A DNA stretch of 64,000 nt from an uncultured Erythrobacter sp. (lineage in GTDB: Bacteria; Pseudomonadota; Alphaproteobacteria; Sphingomonadales; Sphingomonadaceae): the NCBI GenBank assembly GCA_947488085.1, contig CANKYI010000001.1, positions 2,923,928 through 2,987,927 of the forward strand, in the 5' to 3' direction. This document shows, one piece after another, positions 49,927 through 59,517 of the stretch (position 1 is the stretch's first letter; every line of letters starts with the position of its first letter). A model generated the notes under the pieces. That model was not told the DNA's origin. It saw only the letters and a program-made list of their open reading frames with translations, and did not search any database. The position numbers were made by a program, and so were the translations under genes.

Positions 49927-50907
49927 TCAGGCTCCTTGAGAGCGCTGCTTGGACCGCTCGTTCGAAAGGCCAAAACGGCCGAACTTGCGATAGCGGGTCA
50001 TCCACTTGTCCAGGAACAGACCCAAAGGGCGCGGCTCAATGCCGAGATCTGCGAAGGTGCGCGCGCCTTCCGAGACGGTGCTGCCGGGTTGCAGGAGGGT
50101 CCATTGGTCCTTGCTCATCGGAGTGCCGGGCAAGCTGGCAAACAGGCCCGACAAGCCATCAGGCATAGCGATGAAGCGGCGCTCGCGGCCCTGCGCTTTG
50201 GCGATCCGCTGGTTGATCTCCATCATGGTCAACTGCTCCGGCCCGCCAAGCTCGTAGGTATGCCCGCCATGGGCCGCGGGGTCGGTCAATGCTGTGATGA
50301 CCGCATCCGCCACGTCATCGACATAGACAAGCTGCAACTTGGCGCTGGGACCAAAGACGGGAAGGGCAGGCAGCATCTCGATCATGCCGCCGAACATGTT
50401 GAGGAATCCATCGTCCTTACCAAACACGATGGAGGGGCGCAGGATAGTCGCGGTGGGAAACGCATCCAGCACACGCTGTTCGCCCAGTGCCTTGCCCCGT
50501 GCATACTCAGCGCTGCTATCCGTGTCAGGGCCAATGGCGCTCATATGGACAAAGGCTTGCACGCCGTTGGCCTTGGCGATGGTTGCCATCTGGCCAGGAG
50601 CCTCTCCCATCAACTGAGTCAGATCGCCAGCAAACGCACCAACCAGATTGACGACATGAGTGGCCCCATGGAGCGATGCAGCTAGGCTATCAGTGTCTGT
50701 GATGTCGCAATGCGCAAACTGCAGTTGGCCCAGATTGGCAAGCGGCTGGAGCGCAAAGCCCTTCTCAGGATTGCGGCTGGCGACGCGCACCCGCGCGCCG
50801 TTAGAAAGCAGGCTTTGGACAACGTAGTTGCCAATGAAGCCGCCGCCGCCAAACACGGTAACCAATGCGTCATTGAGCGGTGCGGCGGATGGAGAAGTCT
50901 GGGACAC
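49927..50907 (-). CDS. NDUFA9-like NAD(P)-binding protein
   Basis: About 326 residues from a GTG at 50907, preferred because the frame upstream lacks family character; ATGs at 50946 and 50958 also exist. VTVFGGGGFIGNYVVQSLLSNGARVRVASRNP is the Rossmann GxxGxxG; ILRPSIVFGKDDGFLNMFG and YVDDVADAV are atypical-SDR markers. Alphaproteobacterial members are annotated as complex I NDUFA9 subunit homologues; a role in complex I assembly or quinone chemistry is inferred. Confidence 0.9.
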   Translation of the reverse strand: MSQTSPSAAPLNDALVTVFGGGGFIGNYVVQSLLSNGARVRVASRNPEKGFALQPLANLGQLQFAHCDITDTDSLAASLHGATHVVNLVGAFAGDLTQLMGEAPGQMATIAKANGVQAFVHMSAIGPDTDSSAEYARGKALGEQRVLDAFPTATILRPSIVFGKDDGFLNMFGGMIEMLPALPVFGPSAKLQLVYVDDVADAVITALTDPAAHGGHTYELGGPEQLTMMEINQRIAKAQGRERRFIAMPDGLSGLFASLPGTPMSKDQWTLLQPGSTVSEGARTFADLGIEPRPLGLFLDKWMTRYRKFGRFGLSNERSKQRSQGA

Positions 50908-51093
50908 GATTTGGGTACCTTGAAAGTCTCGTTGAGTTGCGCGCATCCCATGCTGCAAGGTGACGCATTGAGCAAGCGTTGCGATGTGTATTGCTCTGGT
51001 TGTGACGTGGTTTCACGTTGACAGCAATGCAAACGCAGCGCTATTGGCCCGCGCCTACCCGGCGAGACGTTTTGTTCGAAGCTCGCTACCCGT

Positions 51094-51180
51094 GCCCAGA
51101 TGGCGGAATTGGTAGACGCACCAGCTTCAGGTGCTGGCGCTCGCAAGGGCGTGGAGGTTCGAGTCCTCTTCTGGGCACCA
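51094..51180 (+). tRNA. tRNA-Leu(CAG)
   Basis: 87 bases: acceptor stem GCCCAGA / TCTGGGC, D-arm GCGGAATTGGTAGACGC, anticodon arm CCAGC-TTCAGGT-GCTGG (anticodon CAG), long variable arm (CGCTCGCAAGGGCG), T-arm GGAGGTTCGAGTCCTC and encoded CCA. The large variable arm confirms Leu class. It is the likely attachment site of the element to its right. Confidence 0.97.
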
Positions 51181-51297
51181 TTTGTTCTTCCCTTGTTCTC
51201 TCAGATAATCTATAAAAACCGCAGAAATCCAAGGGGTTTGGCCCTTGGATCGTTCCGGATCGTCCCACCTGTTCTCGGCCGATCCAGACATTTTTGC

Positions 51298-51345
51298 GGG
51301 CCTTTTGTGGGCCTTTTGCAAAAGGCCCAAATGAAAAGGCCCACA
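51298..51345 (+). repeat. Four GGGCCTTTT units forming nested palindromes before the integrase
   Basis: GGGCCTTTT at 51298 and 51309, and AAAAGGCCC at 51320 and 51334. The inner pair is a perfect 20-bp palindrome (51309-51328); TGTGGGCCTTTT (51306-51317) can alternatively pair with AAAAGGCCCACA (51334-51345), ending just before the integrase ATG at 51347. The two folds exclude each other. Confidence 0.75.
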
Positions 51346-51346
51346 C

Positions 51347-52564
51347 ATGCCTCTGACGGATACCAGACTCCGAGCCCTCAAACCGAAGGCAAAGCCGTAC
51401 AAGGTCGCTGACGAGCGTGGCCTATATATCGAGGTCACACCCGCTGGTGGCAAACATTGGCGGTTTCGATATCGAATTGGAAAAGCGCAAAAGAAGGTGT
51501 CGCTCGGCAGCTACCCTGTGGTTAGCCTCAAGGATGCGCGAGAAGCAGCAATGGAAGCGAGGCAGACCATAGCTTCTGGCGGCGACCCAGCGGTGGAGAA
51601 GCGCAAACAGAAGATTAGGGATGAGTTTCTTTCGGCGAGTACTTTCGAGGCGGTCGCCCGCGAGTACATAGAGCAGATCATGGTTCAGAATGGCCGCGCT
51701 GAAGCGACTATCGTCAAGGCGAACTACTTTCTTGATAAGCTGGCACCAGCGATCGGAAATCGGCCGATCCACGAGATCGAACCTTTCGAAGTGCTCGCGC
51801 CTTTGAAGCGTCTTGAAGCTACTGGGAAGCACGAGACGGCAAAAAAATGTCGATCATTTGCAGGACGGGTATTTCGGTATGGGGTGGCGACAACTCGGTG
51901 TAAATCTGATCCAACTTCGCTGTTGAAGGGAGCGCTCATCACGCCAAAGCCGACGCACTACGCCGCGATTCTTGATCCAGAGAAGCTAGGCGGGCTGTTG
52001 AGAGCTATCGACGACTTTGAAGGTTACACTCTCACAAAGTTTGCGTTGAAGATTGCCCCGCATGTTTTTGTGCGTCCTGGTGAACTGAGGCATGCTGATT
52101 GGGCGGAGTTTGACCTTGATGAAGGCGTCTGGCGGATCCCAGCAGGCAAGATGAAAGCACGGCGCGCGCACGCGGTTCCGCTCTCAAAGCAGGTCATCAG
52201 CTTTTTCGAAGAGCTCGGCACCATGATGGGTAAATCAGGTTATGTGTTTCCATCAGCCCGGTCCGGTCTACGTCCCATGAGTGAAAACGCTTTGAACGCA
52301 GCCTTTAGAAGGATGGGGTTTAGCAAGGAGGAGGTCACCGCGCATGGGTTGAGGGCGACTGCATCTACCCTGCTCAATGAAAGCGGAAAATGGAGCTCAG
52401 ACGCGATTGAGCGCGCGCTCGCGCATGGAGACAGTAATGCGATCCGTGGCGTTTATCATCGAGGTAAGCACTGGTCTGAGCGCGTAAAGATGTCGCAGTG
52501 GTGGAGTGACTATCTTGATAGCCTCAAGTTGGGCGGTGACTTGGTACTGCTGAAAGCGAGCTAA
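51347..52564 (+). CDS. int: Tyrosine integrase of the tRNA-Leu element (P4-type)
   Basis: 405 residues. A DUF4102-type N-terminal domain (LKPKAKPYKVADERGLYIEVTPAGGKHWRFRYR) is followed by a core-binding domain (about 95-190). The catalytic domain shows Arg in VRPGELRHADW, HGLRATA, and a terminal Tyr in RGVYHRG. It faces the tRNA-Leu gene, 166 bp away, the usual layout of islands that insert at a tRNA 3-prime end. It should catalyse integration and excision. Confidence 0.93.
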   Translation: MPLTDTRLRALKPKAKPYKVADERGLYIEVTPAGGKHWRFRYRIGKAQKKVSLGSYPVVSLKDAREAAMEARQTIASGGDPAVEKRKQKIRDEFLSASTFEAVAREYIEQIMVQNGRAEATIVKANYFLDKLAPAIGNRPIHEIEPFEVLAPLKRLEATGKHETAKKCRSFAGRVFRYGVATTRCKSDPTSLLKGALITPKPTHYAAILDPEKLGGLLRAIDDFEGYTLTKFALKIAPHVFVRPGELRHADWAEFDLDEGVWRIPAGKMKARRAHAVPLSKQVISFFEELGTMMGKSGYVFPSARSGLRPMSENALNAAFRRMGFSKEEVTAHGLRATASTLLNESGKWSSDAIERALAHGDSNAIRGVYHRGKHWSERVKMSQWWSDYLDSLKLGGDLVLLKAS

Positions 52565-52588
52565 CTCTTTGCTTCTTCAAGATCGCGC

Positions 52589-53194
52589 TCATTGTTTGGC
52601 GTATGCCATCCATCGCCGGATAACGTTTCTCACATATCCTGGGGTTTCTCGATTTTTCGGAATGCCTCCTGCTCGCGACACGGCACCTGGGCCAGCATTG
52701 TAGGCTGCCAATGCGAGATGGATCGCACCGAACTGATCGAGCATCTGCCGCAAATATCTTGCGCCGCCATCGATGTTTTGAGCGGGGTCATGCCGATTGG
52801 TAACCCCGAGCTCCCGTGCTGTTGCTGGCATGAGCTGGGCTAATCCAGCCGCTCCTGCTGGGCTGATTGCCATCGGATTGAACCGTGATTCTTGCCAGAC
52901 TAACGCTTGGAGGAGCCTTGGCGGCAAGCGGTGACGAGCTTCCGCTTGACGGATCAGAGGCTCGTAGAGCGCCTCTTTGAAGCTTCGTTCAATCTGCGAA
53001 TTCTGACTTCTAGGATCGTGTTGAACGTCCGCTCGTCGGTCTGACGCGCTTTCAACCGACCCCATATCGTGATCGAAAATCTGGAATTCTTGCGCGATTG
53101 CGCAGTTTGGGACTGCCAGTCCTAGCGTACCTATCCCGATCGCTATTTTCGAACTTTTCACTGAGCAGTCTCTCAATCTTGATAATTCTGGCAT
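52589..53194 (-). CDS. Lytic transglycosylase, VirB1/Slt-like
   Basis: 201 residues from the ATG at 53194; a GTG at 53161 follows GAGAG and gives a neater signal peptide ending AIAQ, so may be the true start. The catalytic domain spans about 85-200: [33 protein letters not shown] (catalytic Glu in QESRF) and [12 protein letters not shown]. It cuts peptidoglycan and is typical of conjugation modules, where it opens the wall for the channel. No other transfer genes are in the window. Confidence 0.92.
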   Translation of the reverse strand: MPELSRLRDCSVKSSKIAIGIGTLGLAVPNCAIAQEFQIFDHDMGSVESASDRRADVQHDPRSQNSQIERSFKEALYEPLIRQAEARHRLPPRLLQALVWQESRFNPMAISPAGAAGLAQLMPATARELGVTNRHDPAQNIDGGARYLRQMLDQFGAIHLALAAYNAGPGAVSRAGGIPKNRETPGYVRNVIRRWMAYAKQ

Positions 53195-53300
53195 GAGAAC
53201 ATATTATGAACACATGGGTGTAGGAAACCATATGATTGGTTGCACGAACAAGAGGAGAGGGAAGCGACAGAAGGGGCAATTGAGCAACTAAGGAGCTCGC

Positions 53301-54215
53301 ATGTCCTTTTCGAATTCCCATCAGTCTCGCGCGTCGTTTGAGGCAACCGCTCGCAAGCTCTGCGAGAGTCGCGGCGGGAAGTGGTCTGGCACCAAGGGCA
53401 TGGCCCGTTGTCCAGCGCACGATGACCGCACGCCTTCGCTCGGTGTCACGCTTGGCCGAAAGGCGATCCTCCTACATTGTTTCGCAGGGTGTGATCAGGC
53501 GCGCGTGCTCGCTGCCCTCGCCCGTGAAGGGATCGAGACCTCAGCTCTATTCTCAGGCTCTTCTGACGAATTTCCGTTCCAGCCGAGGTATTCCAGCAAG
53601 CCATCAGCTGCAGCACTCCGCATCTGGCGCGATGCCCGACCCCTGCAGCGAAGTCCTGCCAAGGCATATCTCGAAGAGCGCGGCATCCTCGCAACCTCCC
53701 ATGCGCTGAGGTTTCATCCGCGTACACCGCTTGGACCGAAAGGTCGCGCGCGCTTCTTGCCGGCGATGATCGCTTCGGTCAGCCTCGACGAGGGGCCGAT
53801 TGCCGTTCACCGGACTTTCCTGTCGCATTCCGGCGATACGCAGGCATCGTTTGCCAAGCCGAAACGTGCTCTGGGGTCTCTCGGCAAGGCGGCAGTCCGT
53901 CTGTTCGCACCCGCCGAGGGAAGGCTTGGTCTCGCCGAGGGCATTGAAAGCGCGATGTCGGCCTATGCGCTTACTGGGATCCCAACATGGGCAACGCTGG
54001 GCAATGAACGCTTCGGCCTGGTTGTCATCCCCGAGAGCGTGAGCGAGCTACATCTCTTCGTCGATCACGACGCAGGTGGAGAACTCGCGGCAACTCGCGG
54101 ACTGGAAGCCTACGGTTCTCCCAATCGCAAAATCCTGATCCGCAAGGTCAGATCGCGAGGCGCAGACTGGAACGATGAACTGCAGACGTGGCTGCTCCGA
54201 AAGAGCAAAACTTAG
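53301..54215 (+). CDS. Toprim-domain primase-like protein (plasmid/ICE type)
   Basis: 304 residues. An N-terminal CHC2-like zinc motif (CPAHDDRTPSLGV then LHCFAGCD, about 37-70) precedes a middle region (RGILATSHALRFHPRTPLG). A C-terminal Toprim domain shows LAEGIESAMSA (catalytic Glu) and LHLFVDHDAGG (Asp pair). Such proteins synthesise primers for plasmid or ICE replication. No helicase domain is fused. First gene of the island maintenance block. Confidence 0.88.
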   Translation: MSFSNSHQSRASFEATARKLCESRGGKWSGTKGMARCPAHDDRTPSLGVTLGRKAILLHCFAGCDQARVLAALAREGIETSALFSGSSDEFPFQPRYSSKPSAAALRIWRDARPLQRSPAKAYLEERGILATSHALRFHPRTPLGPKGRARFLPAMIASVSLDEGPIAVHRTFLSHSGDTQASFAKPKRALGSLGKAAVRLFAPAEGRLGLAEGIESAMSAYALTGIPTWATLGNERFGLVVIPESVSELHLFVDHDAGGELAATRGLEAYGSPNRKILIRKVRSRGADWNDELQTWLLRKSKT

Positions 54216-54284
54216 AGGAGAGAGAGCTCCTGGGTCTTTGGCCGCACGGTTGTCGTGAGGCGCAACAAAGACAGGAGACTACTC

Positions 54285-56255
54285 ATGATCCAATCCATTC
54301 CTCTCAAGAAACTAATCTCAAGCCCTCGCAACGTACGCAAAGCAACCGACGCTCTTGCAGATTTGCAATTGCGGGCTGATATCGCGGCACGCGGGCTTCT
54401 CCAAAATCTGGTAGTTCGCAAAGCTACCCGAGGGAAATTTGAAGTCGAAGCTGGCGGGCGCCGCCTCGCTGCATTGCAAGCGCTGGCCGAGGAAGGCACA
54501 CTTCCCAAGAACCACGAGGTCACTTGCCTTGTCATCGAAGGCGAGGAAAGCGAAGTTCGCGAAGCCAGCCTCGCCGAGAACTTCCAGCGTCTCGCAATGA
54601 ACCCGGCCGACGAGGCGCAGGCTTTCGCTGCGATCATCGAGGCGGGAGCCAGCACTGAAGACGTGGCCCGCCGGTTTGGTCTCACGGTCCGCTTTGTCGA
54701 GGGTCGTCTGCGACTGGCGGGTCTCGCACCTTGTGTCTTTGAAGCGCTCGCCGAAGGCGCGATCACGCTCGACATGGCCAAGGCCTATGGGGCGATCTCG
54801 GACATCGAGCGCCAGGCACACGTCTATGCCCAGCTGCAGGATGCCTGGTACCAGATCACGCCTGACACGATCCGGCGGATGGTTCTCGATGCCACTGTTC
54901 GCGGCTCCGATCCGCGCGCGGTTCTGGTCGGGTGCGAGGCCTACCTCGCTGCAGGTGGCCGCATCGAACGCGAACTCTTCGACGACAAAGCCAGCGAGAG
55001 CTGGATCGATATCGCGCTTCTGGAAGACCTTGCCCAGAAAGCGATGGATGACGCTGCGAAGAGGGTCGCTGAAGAACACGGACTTGCCTGGGTGCGACCC
55101 ACGCTTGGCAACTATGTCAGCCACGATCTCGTCGAGGGCCTCAATCGGCTTCCATGCGAACCGGCTCCGCTCAGTGAGCAGGAAGCCCGCGAGCTCAGCG
55201 ACCTTGAAGCCGACTACGACCGGACAGCGGCCATCCTCGAGGATGAGGACAGCGACGAAAGCGAGATCGCCAAGGCGGAAGAAGAGCTGGTCTCGATCGA
55301 CCGCGCGATGCGCGATCTCAACGATCGTCCGCCAGTGCTTGCCGACGAGCTAAAGTCAGAGGCTGGAGCGTTCCTTGTGCTTTCACGGAATGGCGAACCT
55401 GCAATGGCGCCGCAGTTTTACACTGATGCTGAAGTCATCGACACTGATGACGGAGCAGTCGAACCGGTGGATGCAGGTGCTGATACCAAGCGCAAGAGCG
55501 GGGCGTTTTCGCAGCGTCTGCTCGACGAGCTCGCGATGCAGCGTCGCGATATCCTGGCGATCCACCTGGCCAACGATCCCGCGCTCGCGCTTGATTTCAT
55601 GGTCTTCACGCTCGCAGATGCTGATGGGCATGACTGGCGCGCGAAAAAGGCGTCGACGCTCGTCGGCTCGGTCGCATCGGGGCCGGTGGCCGGATTCGAG
55701 GCGAAGGATGCCCCAGCAAGTGCTGCGCTCGCCGAGTTCGCCGCTTCGCTCGACGAGAGCTGGCGCGCCGGCGAGACTGACGTCGAACGGTTCGAACGCT
55801 TCCGCGCATTGAGCGATGAAGCACGTTCGGCCTGGCTCGGCCATGTCGTATCCCGCACACTGGTCGCGAGCCTTGCCTGCGAAGGCGATCGCTCGGCGCC
55901 GCTGCACGAGATACTCGGGTCGCTGCTCGAGATCGAAACCGCGCATTGGTGGCGGCCGACGGCGGCGAACTTCTTCGATCGTGTGGCCAAGGCGCGCACG
56001 CTTGAAGCGCTCGACGCTGCAGGCGGTCCCGAACTCGTCAGCCGCTATGCAGGTTCGAAGAAGGCAGAACTAGCGAGCGCAGCCGAGCGTATCTTCTCCG
56101 GCAATTTCATTGGCGAAGCGGATGTGAAGACGCGCGCGGGAGCGTGGGTGCCCGAGATCATGCGCTTCGGTTCTCCTGAGAAACCGGTCGAGGATGAAAC
56201 TGCGGCCCCGGTTGAGGACGAGACCGCGAACGAAATTGCCGAGCAGGCTGCCTGA
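54285..56255 (+). CDS. ParB/RepB/Spo0J-type nuclease-fold protein
   Basis: 656 residues from the ATG at 54285 (AGGAG before it). The N-terminal ParB domain (about 1-115) has SIPLKKLISSPRNVRK, VEAGGRRLAALQAL and SEVREASLAENFQRLAMNPADEAQAFA; an HTH follows (TEDVARRFGLTVRFVEGRLRLAGL). The C-terminal 400 residues are specific to this large plasmid/ICE subgroup. No parA is adjacent, so this is probably a ParB-like regulator/maintenance factor, not a classical partition pair. Confidence 0.9.
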   Translation: MIQSIPLKKLISSPRNVRKATDALADLQLRADIAARGLLQNLVVRKATRGKFEVEAGGRRLAALQALAEEGTLPKNHEVTCLVIEGEESEVREASLAENFQRLAMNPADEAQAFAAIIEAGASTEDVARRFGLTVRFVEGRLRLAGLAPCVFEALAEGAITLDMAKAYGAISDIERQAHVYAQLQDAWYQITPDTIRRMVLDATVRGSDPRAVLVGCEAYLAAGGRIERELFDDKASESWIDIALLEDLAQKAMDDAAKRVAEEHGLAWVRPTLGNYVSHDLVEGLNRLPCEPAPLSEQEARELSDLEADYDRTAAILEDEDSDESEIAKAEEELVSIDRAMRDLNDRPPVLADELKSEAGAFLVLSRNGEPAMAPQFYTDAEVIDTDDGAVEPVDAGADTKRKSGAFSQRLLDELAMQRRDILAIHLANDPALALDFMVFTLADADGHDWRAKKASTLVGSVASGPVAGFEAKDAPASAALAEFAASLDESWRAGETDVERFERFRALSDEARSAWLGHVVSRTLVASLACEGDRSAPLHEILGSLLEIETAHWWRPTAANFFDRVAKARTLEALDAAGGPELVSRYAGSKKAELASAAERIFSGNFIGEADVKTRAGAWVPEIMRFGSPEKPVEDETAAPVEDETANEIAEQAA

Positions 56256-56390
56256 CCCCTCCTGACAGGTCCAGGTGACTCGGCGGGCGGTCCGTCCCTC
56301 TCGGGATGGGCCGCCTTATTCGCGTTTCCGTCCGAAGGTCGCCTACGATGGTGAGTCTTAGAGGGGAGGACGCTTTGTTCATCCTGAACC

Positions 56391-56402
56391 CGGACACGTC
56401 CG
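56391..56402 (+). promoter_or_regulatory. Leader hairpin before the ArdC gene
   Basis: CGGAC-AC-GTCCG inverted repeat, 24 bp upstream of the ArdC ATG and just before AGGAG. One of four similarly placed hairpins in this block. Confidence 0.35.
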
Positions 56403-56425
56403 TTCCGGCGATCAGGAGACCATCG

Positions 56426-57355
56426 ATGACAAAGTCCCGCCGCACTGCTTCAGTTTCTCCAGCTGCGCGTATCACCGCCGCCATTATCGAAAAGCTAGAG
56501 CAAGGCACCAAGCCTTGGGTCAAGCCGTGGCGTGGCTTGCCGCTTTCTCGCCCGCTGCGATCATGCGGGACGCCGTATCGCGGCATGAATACCTTCTGGC
56601 TCTGGATGGTTGCTGATGCCTGCGGCTACGCCTCACCATACTGGATGACATATCGCCAGTGCCAGAAACTCGGCGGCCAAGTCCGCAAAGGAGAAAAATC
56701 GACCATCGCGATTTTCTACAAAAACTACACCAAGGAAGTCGAAAACGCTGAAGGTGGGCAGGATACGGAGAGCCGGCGCGTGCTGAAGACCTATTCAGTC
56801 TTCAATGCCGACCAGTGCGATGGCCTTCCCGAGTTCTACCATCCCAAGCCGTTGGTTGCCGCGCTGGAGCCCGATGGCCGCGAAGAGCGGCTAGATGCCT
56901 TCTTCGCTGAGATCGACGCAGACCTACGCCATCATGGCGCGCAAGCCTACTACGAGCCACTGCGTGATCGCGTCACCATGCCGCCAGCCGAACTCTTCGA
57001 AGCCTATGACCATTACTATGCAACACTTGCGCATGAGCTGTCGCACTGGACTGGACATTCTTCGCGCCTCGATCGAGGCCTCAAGAACCGCTTCGGCAGT
57101 GATGCCTATGCCGTCGAAGAACTTATCGCCGAGCTGTCCTCTGCCATTCTTGGTGCCGAACTGGGATTGCCCGTCTCGCATCTCGATCATCATGCTAGCT
57201 ACATCGCGTCCTGGCTCAAGATTCTTAAACGGGACGAGCGCGCAATCCTGACCGCGGCCGCAAAGGCCGAGGAGGCGGCCACTTTGCTGCTCGAAATGGG
57301 CGGTCACCAATCGAGTGCCACGGAGGCTGATGTCGAACTTTCTGACGCGGCCTGA
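56426..57355 (+). CDS. ardC: ArdC-type antirestriction protein with zincin domain
   Basis: 309 residues from the ATG at 56426 (AGGAG before it). The N-terminal ArdC ssDNA-binding domain (about 10-130: RITAAIIEKLEQGTKPWVKPW, YRGMNTFWLW, QCQKLGGQVRKGEKST) is followed by a metallopeptidase domain with HELSHWTGH (HExxH). ArdC protects incoming single-stranded DNA during conjugation, which fits a transmissible element. Confidence 0.93.
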   Translation: MTKSRRTASVSPAARITAAIIEKLEQGTKPWVKPWRGLPLSRPLRSCGTPYRGMNTFWLWMVADACGYASPYWMTYRQCQKLGGQVRKGEKSTIAIFYKNYTKEVENAEGGQDTESRRVLKTYSVFNADQCDGLPEFYHPKPLVAALEPDGREERLDAFFAEIDADLRHHGAQAYYEPLRDRVTMPPAELFEAYDHYYATLAHELSHWTGHSSRLDRGLKNRFGSDAYAVEELIAELSSAILGAELGLPVSHLDHHASYIASWLKILKRDERAILTAAAKAEEAATLLLEMGGHQSSATEADVELSDAA

Positions 57356-57722
57356 ATAGGAGACTGAACTTGAGCAACTCCATCAGCCAGCTCGCACGTA
57401 CTGGCACTTGCCTTCACACCGAGTCAGTTCGGTCTAGCGGAGTGCTCCCGAACCGATCCAGGATTCCTCCCAGACAACTCCAGCGCCACTCCGACACTAT
57501 TCCGCGCAAGCCTGTTCGCTGGTCCTCGTGCCCTGGACCGGTCAGGTCCCACAGCAACCCGCGCAAGGCTGCGGCCCGTGTGGTCCGCGCCAGCCTTGCC
57601 TTGCGGGGTTTCCCGCTGACGCGGTGCGGTGGTCCCTTGTCCCGGTCCTTTTCGGGCACGGCGAACGGGCCCGCGCGGAAATTCCTCCGTCGGCATTCGC
57701 CGGTCTCAGGAGGACTAAAGAT
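57356..57722 (+). other. Long GC-rich leader of the DUF2493 gene, no gene called
   Basis: 367 bp without a convincing frame; open frames here run on through the real gene out of phase or lack a ribosome site. It ends with the hairpin CGGC-ATTC-GCCG (57691-57702), AGGAGG and the ATG. Confidence 0.4.
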
Positions 57723-58655
57723 ATGTATGACAGTTTCGCCACCCAGCTTGCCGGCCTCGATCTATCCGGCTTCTCGATCACGCCTGCCCCATTCAACGAA
57801 TCCGACTTCCCTTGCGAGGATGCCATGGCTCACACGCTCGGAGCAGTCTGGTCCGATCTGTTCGCGCTGTTTGCCGACACCGCGCTCGAGGCCGACGCCG
57901 AGGATCTCGCTTGGGGCTTGGTAAATCTCTTTCACCGTGCAGCCAGCCGCAAATCAACCCAAGTAGATCGGGCTTCGGATGAAATTCGTGCCCTATTGGC
58001 ATCCGCCGACGGCTCCGAAGTGCATTCTTCAAACCTCGAGGAACAGACCCTGCGTGCCCAGTCGGCTGAAGCCAGCATGCAGGTGTTCGAGCAGATGCGT
58101 GAGGTTGCAGCAGGTCTCTATCGCGACGAAACCGGTTCCTCGTGGAAGCCCGTTTCGGGATCGCGTGCGCGCCATTCGAAGACCATGACTTCGGCAGTGA
58201 TCGATGCCCGCGATTTCTTGCGCGTGCGCAAGGAACGTCGTCAGGCTGCACTTTCACCCGAGGGTACTCCGGTCGTGTTTGCCGGTGGTCGCAACCGTTT
58301 CGAATGCGAGGCCGACGCCAAGACTTACGCGGCGAACATCTGGGCTACACTCGACAGGGTGCGCGAGGTCGTTCCTGACATGTTTCTCGTACACGGCGGC
58401 GACGGTAAGGGAGCCGACAGACTGGCCGCATCCTGGGCCGAGCGCCACGAAGTGCAACAGCTCACATTCGGGCTTGAGCGTCGTTTGGGTGCTCGTGCAG
58501 GGTTCAAGCGCAACGAGCAAATGCTTGGTCTCAGCCCTCGCTATGTGGTGGCATTTCCGGGCAACGGCGTGACCGAACGCCTCGTGATCGAAGCCAAGAA
58601 GCAGCGCATCACGGTTGTTGATCGTCGCGGGCCGTTGGGCACTAGTCCCGCTTGA
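57723..58655 (+). CDS. DUF2493 (SLOG superfamily) protein
   Basis: 310 residues from the ATG at 57723 (AGGAGG before it). Residues 1-190 are helical and unrecognised. The C-terminal domain (about 190-305) starts VVFAGGRNRFECEADAK and includes MFLVHGGDGKGADRLAASWAE and VVAFPGNGVTERLV, a SLOG/DprA-like Rossmann fold. Common on sphingomonad plasmids and ICEs; probably binds a nucleotide or nucleic acid. Function unknown. Confidence 0.88.
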   Translation: MYDSFATQLAGLDLSGFSITPAPFNESDFPCEDAMAHTLGAVWSDLFALFADTALEADAEDLAWGLVNLFHRAASRKSTQVDRASDEIRALLASADGSEVHSSNLEEQTLRAQSAEASMQVFEQMREVAAGLYRDETGSSWKPVSGSRARHSKTMTSAVIDARDFLRVRKERRQAALSPEGTPVVFAGGRNRFECEADAKTYAANIWATLDRVREVVPDMFLVHGGDGKGADRLAASWAERHEVQQLTFGLERRLGARAGFKRNEQMLGLSPRYVVAFPGNGVTERLVIEAKKQRITVVDRRGPLGTSPA

Positions 58656-58979
58656 CGGGGAAAGAGCAACTAGACCTCTCGGATGATCAATTCCCAATCG
58701 CCGAAGAAGGGCGGCCCCATTCAAGGCCGCCCATGAGGCGCAGAACTCATTGCTGCTCCGAGTCCTACGGGTCGCAATGGCAGGGGAGTACCGAACGCAA
58801 TCAATTCCATTGTAGGGTTATGAAATGCCCGAATGGATACGCCTCTGAACAGCTTCATTGCTCATCGCGCGTAACCAGCGCGCCTGTGCAGCAATCTTCC
58901 TGGACGGACGCGGTTACTGAAAACTGCGGCGCGGCACTTATCGTTCCCGCATCCGATTTTCCAAGCTACAAGATCGGCA
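58656..58979. other. Gap without a supported gene
   Basis: 324 bp. A frame of about 110 codons covers it but is rich in Cys, Arg and Ser with no recognisable domain or ribosome site. I see nothing else. Confidence 0.4.
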
Positions 58980-59248
58980 ATGCAACTCGATGATCTTCTT
59001 CTTCGCTACTTTGCCTCGACCAATTTGTCTAACGTGGCGCCAGACACTTTGGCGGCCGGGATCGAGCATTGCCGGGTCGACCTCGGTCTCGAGCAAGACA
59101 GGGGCAAGCGCTTTGCACTGTGGTCGTTCTTGCACATGTTCGGGTCCGCCCCCGACCTCGACTGGCGTTTGAGAGCGAGGAAGACCGGGAGGCTGCGCGC
59201 AACTTCATGGATCTCCTGGCGGCATCGGGAGGCGATGGTGTAGGTTGA
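58980..59248 (+). pseudogene. Small island gene broken by a frameshift
   Basis: The frame starting MQLDDLLLRYFASTNL runs well to FGSAPDLD (about codon 61). It then continues as low-quality Arg-rich sequence, while the +2 frame picks up a protein-like acidic ending, AFESEEDREAARNFMD then LLAASGGDGVG and a stop at 59248. Loss of one base (or gain of two) near 59164 would rejoin the two parts into an 89-residue protein. It could be a real mutation or a sequence error. Confidence 0.65.
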
Positions 59249-59474
59249 TTGAAGCGGGGTCACGCGAGCCTTCAGACCCGCACCCGATACCCATCCGGCT
59301 TTCTTCGCGAACAGTCCTGAACCAAGTCAGCTGAGGAGCCGCAACCCGTTCCTTTCCGGCCGTGTTGGCAGCTGCGCTGCCTGCCCGCACCACCCGTCAT
59401 GAACAGGTTCCCCTTAGAGCTTCGCTCCTGCGGTGCAGTCCTCCCATGCCCTGCTTCTTCTGGATGTTCGCAAG

Positions 59475-59491
59475 CCGGAGATGGTCTCCGG
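59475..59491 (+). promoter_or_regulatory. Leader hairpin before ssb
   Basis: CCGGAGA-TGG-TCTCCGG, a perfect 7-bp stem, 26 bp upstream of the ssb ATG. Confidence 0.45.
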
Positions 59492-59517
59492 TTTGAGGAA
59501 CTGAAGGAACTAAGATC

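Noticed and set aside
57370..57924. 184-codon frame in the leader of the DUF2493 gene
   Set aside because: Arg/Ser/Pro-rich without domain and runs into the real gene in another frame.
58652..58993. 113-codon frame after the DUF2493 gene
   Set aside because: No ribosome site and odd composition; treated as non-coding.
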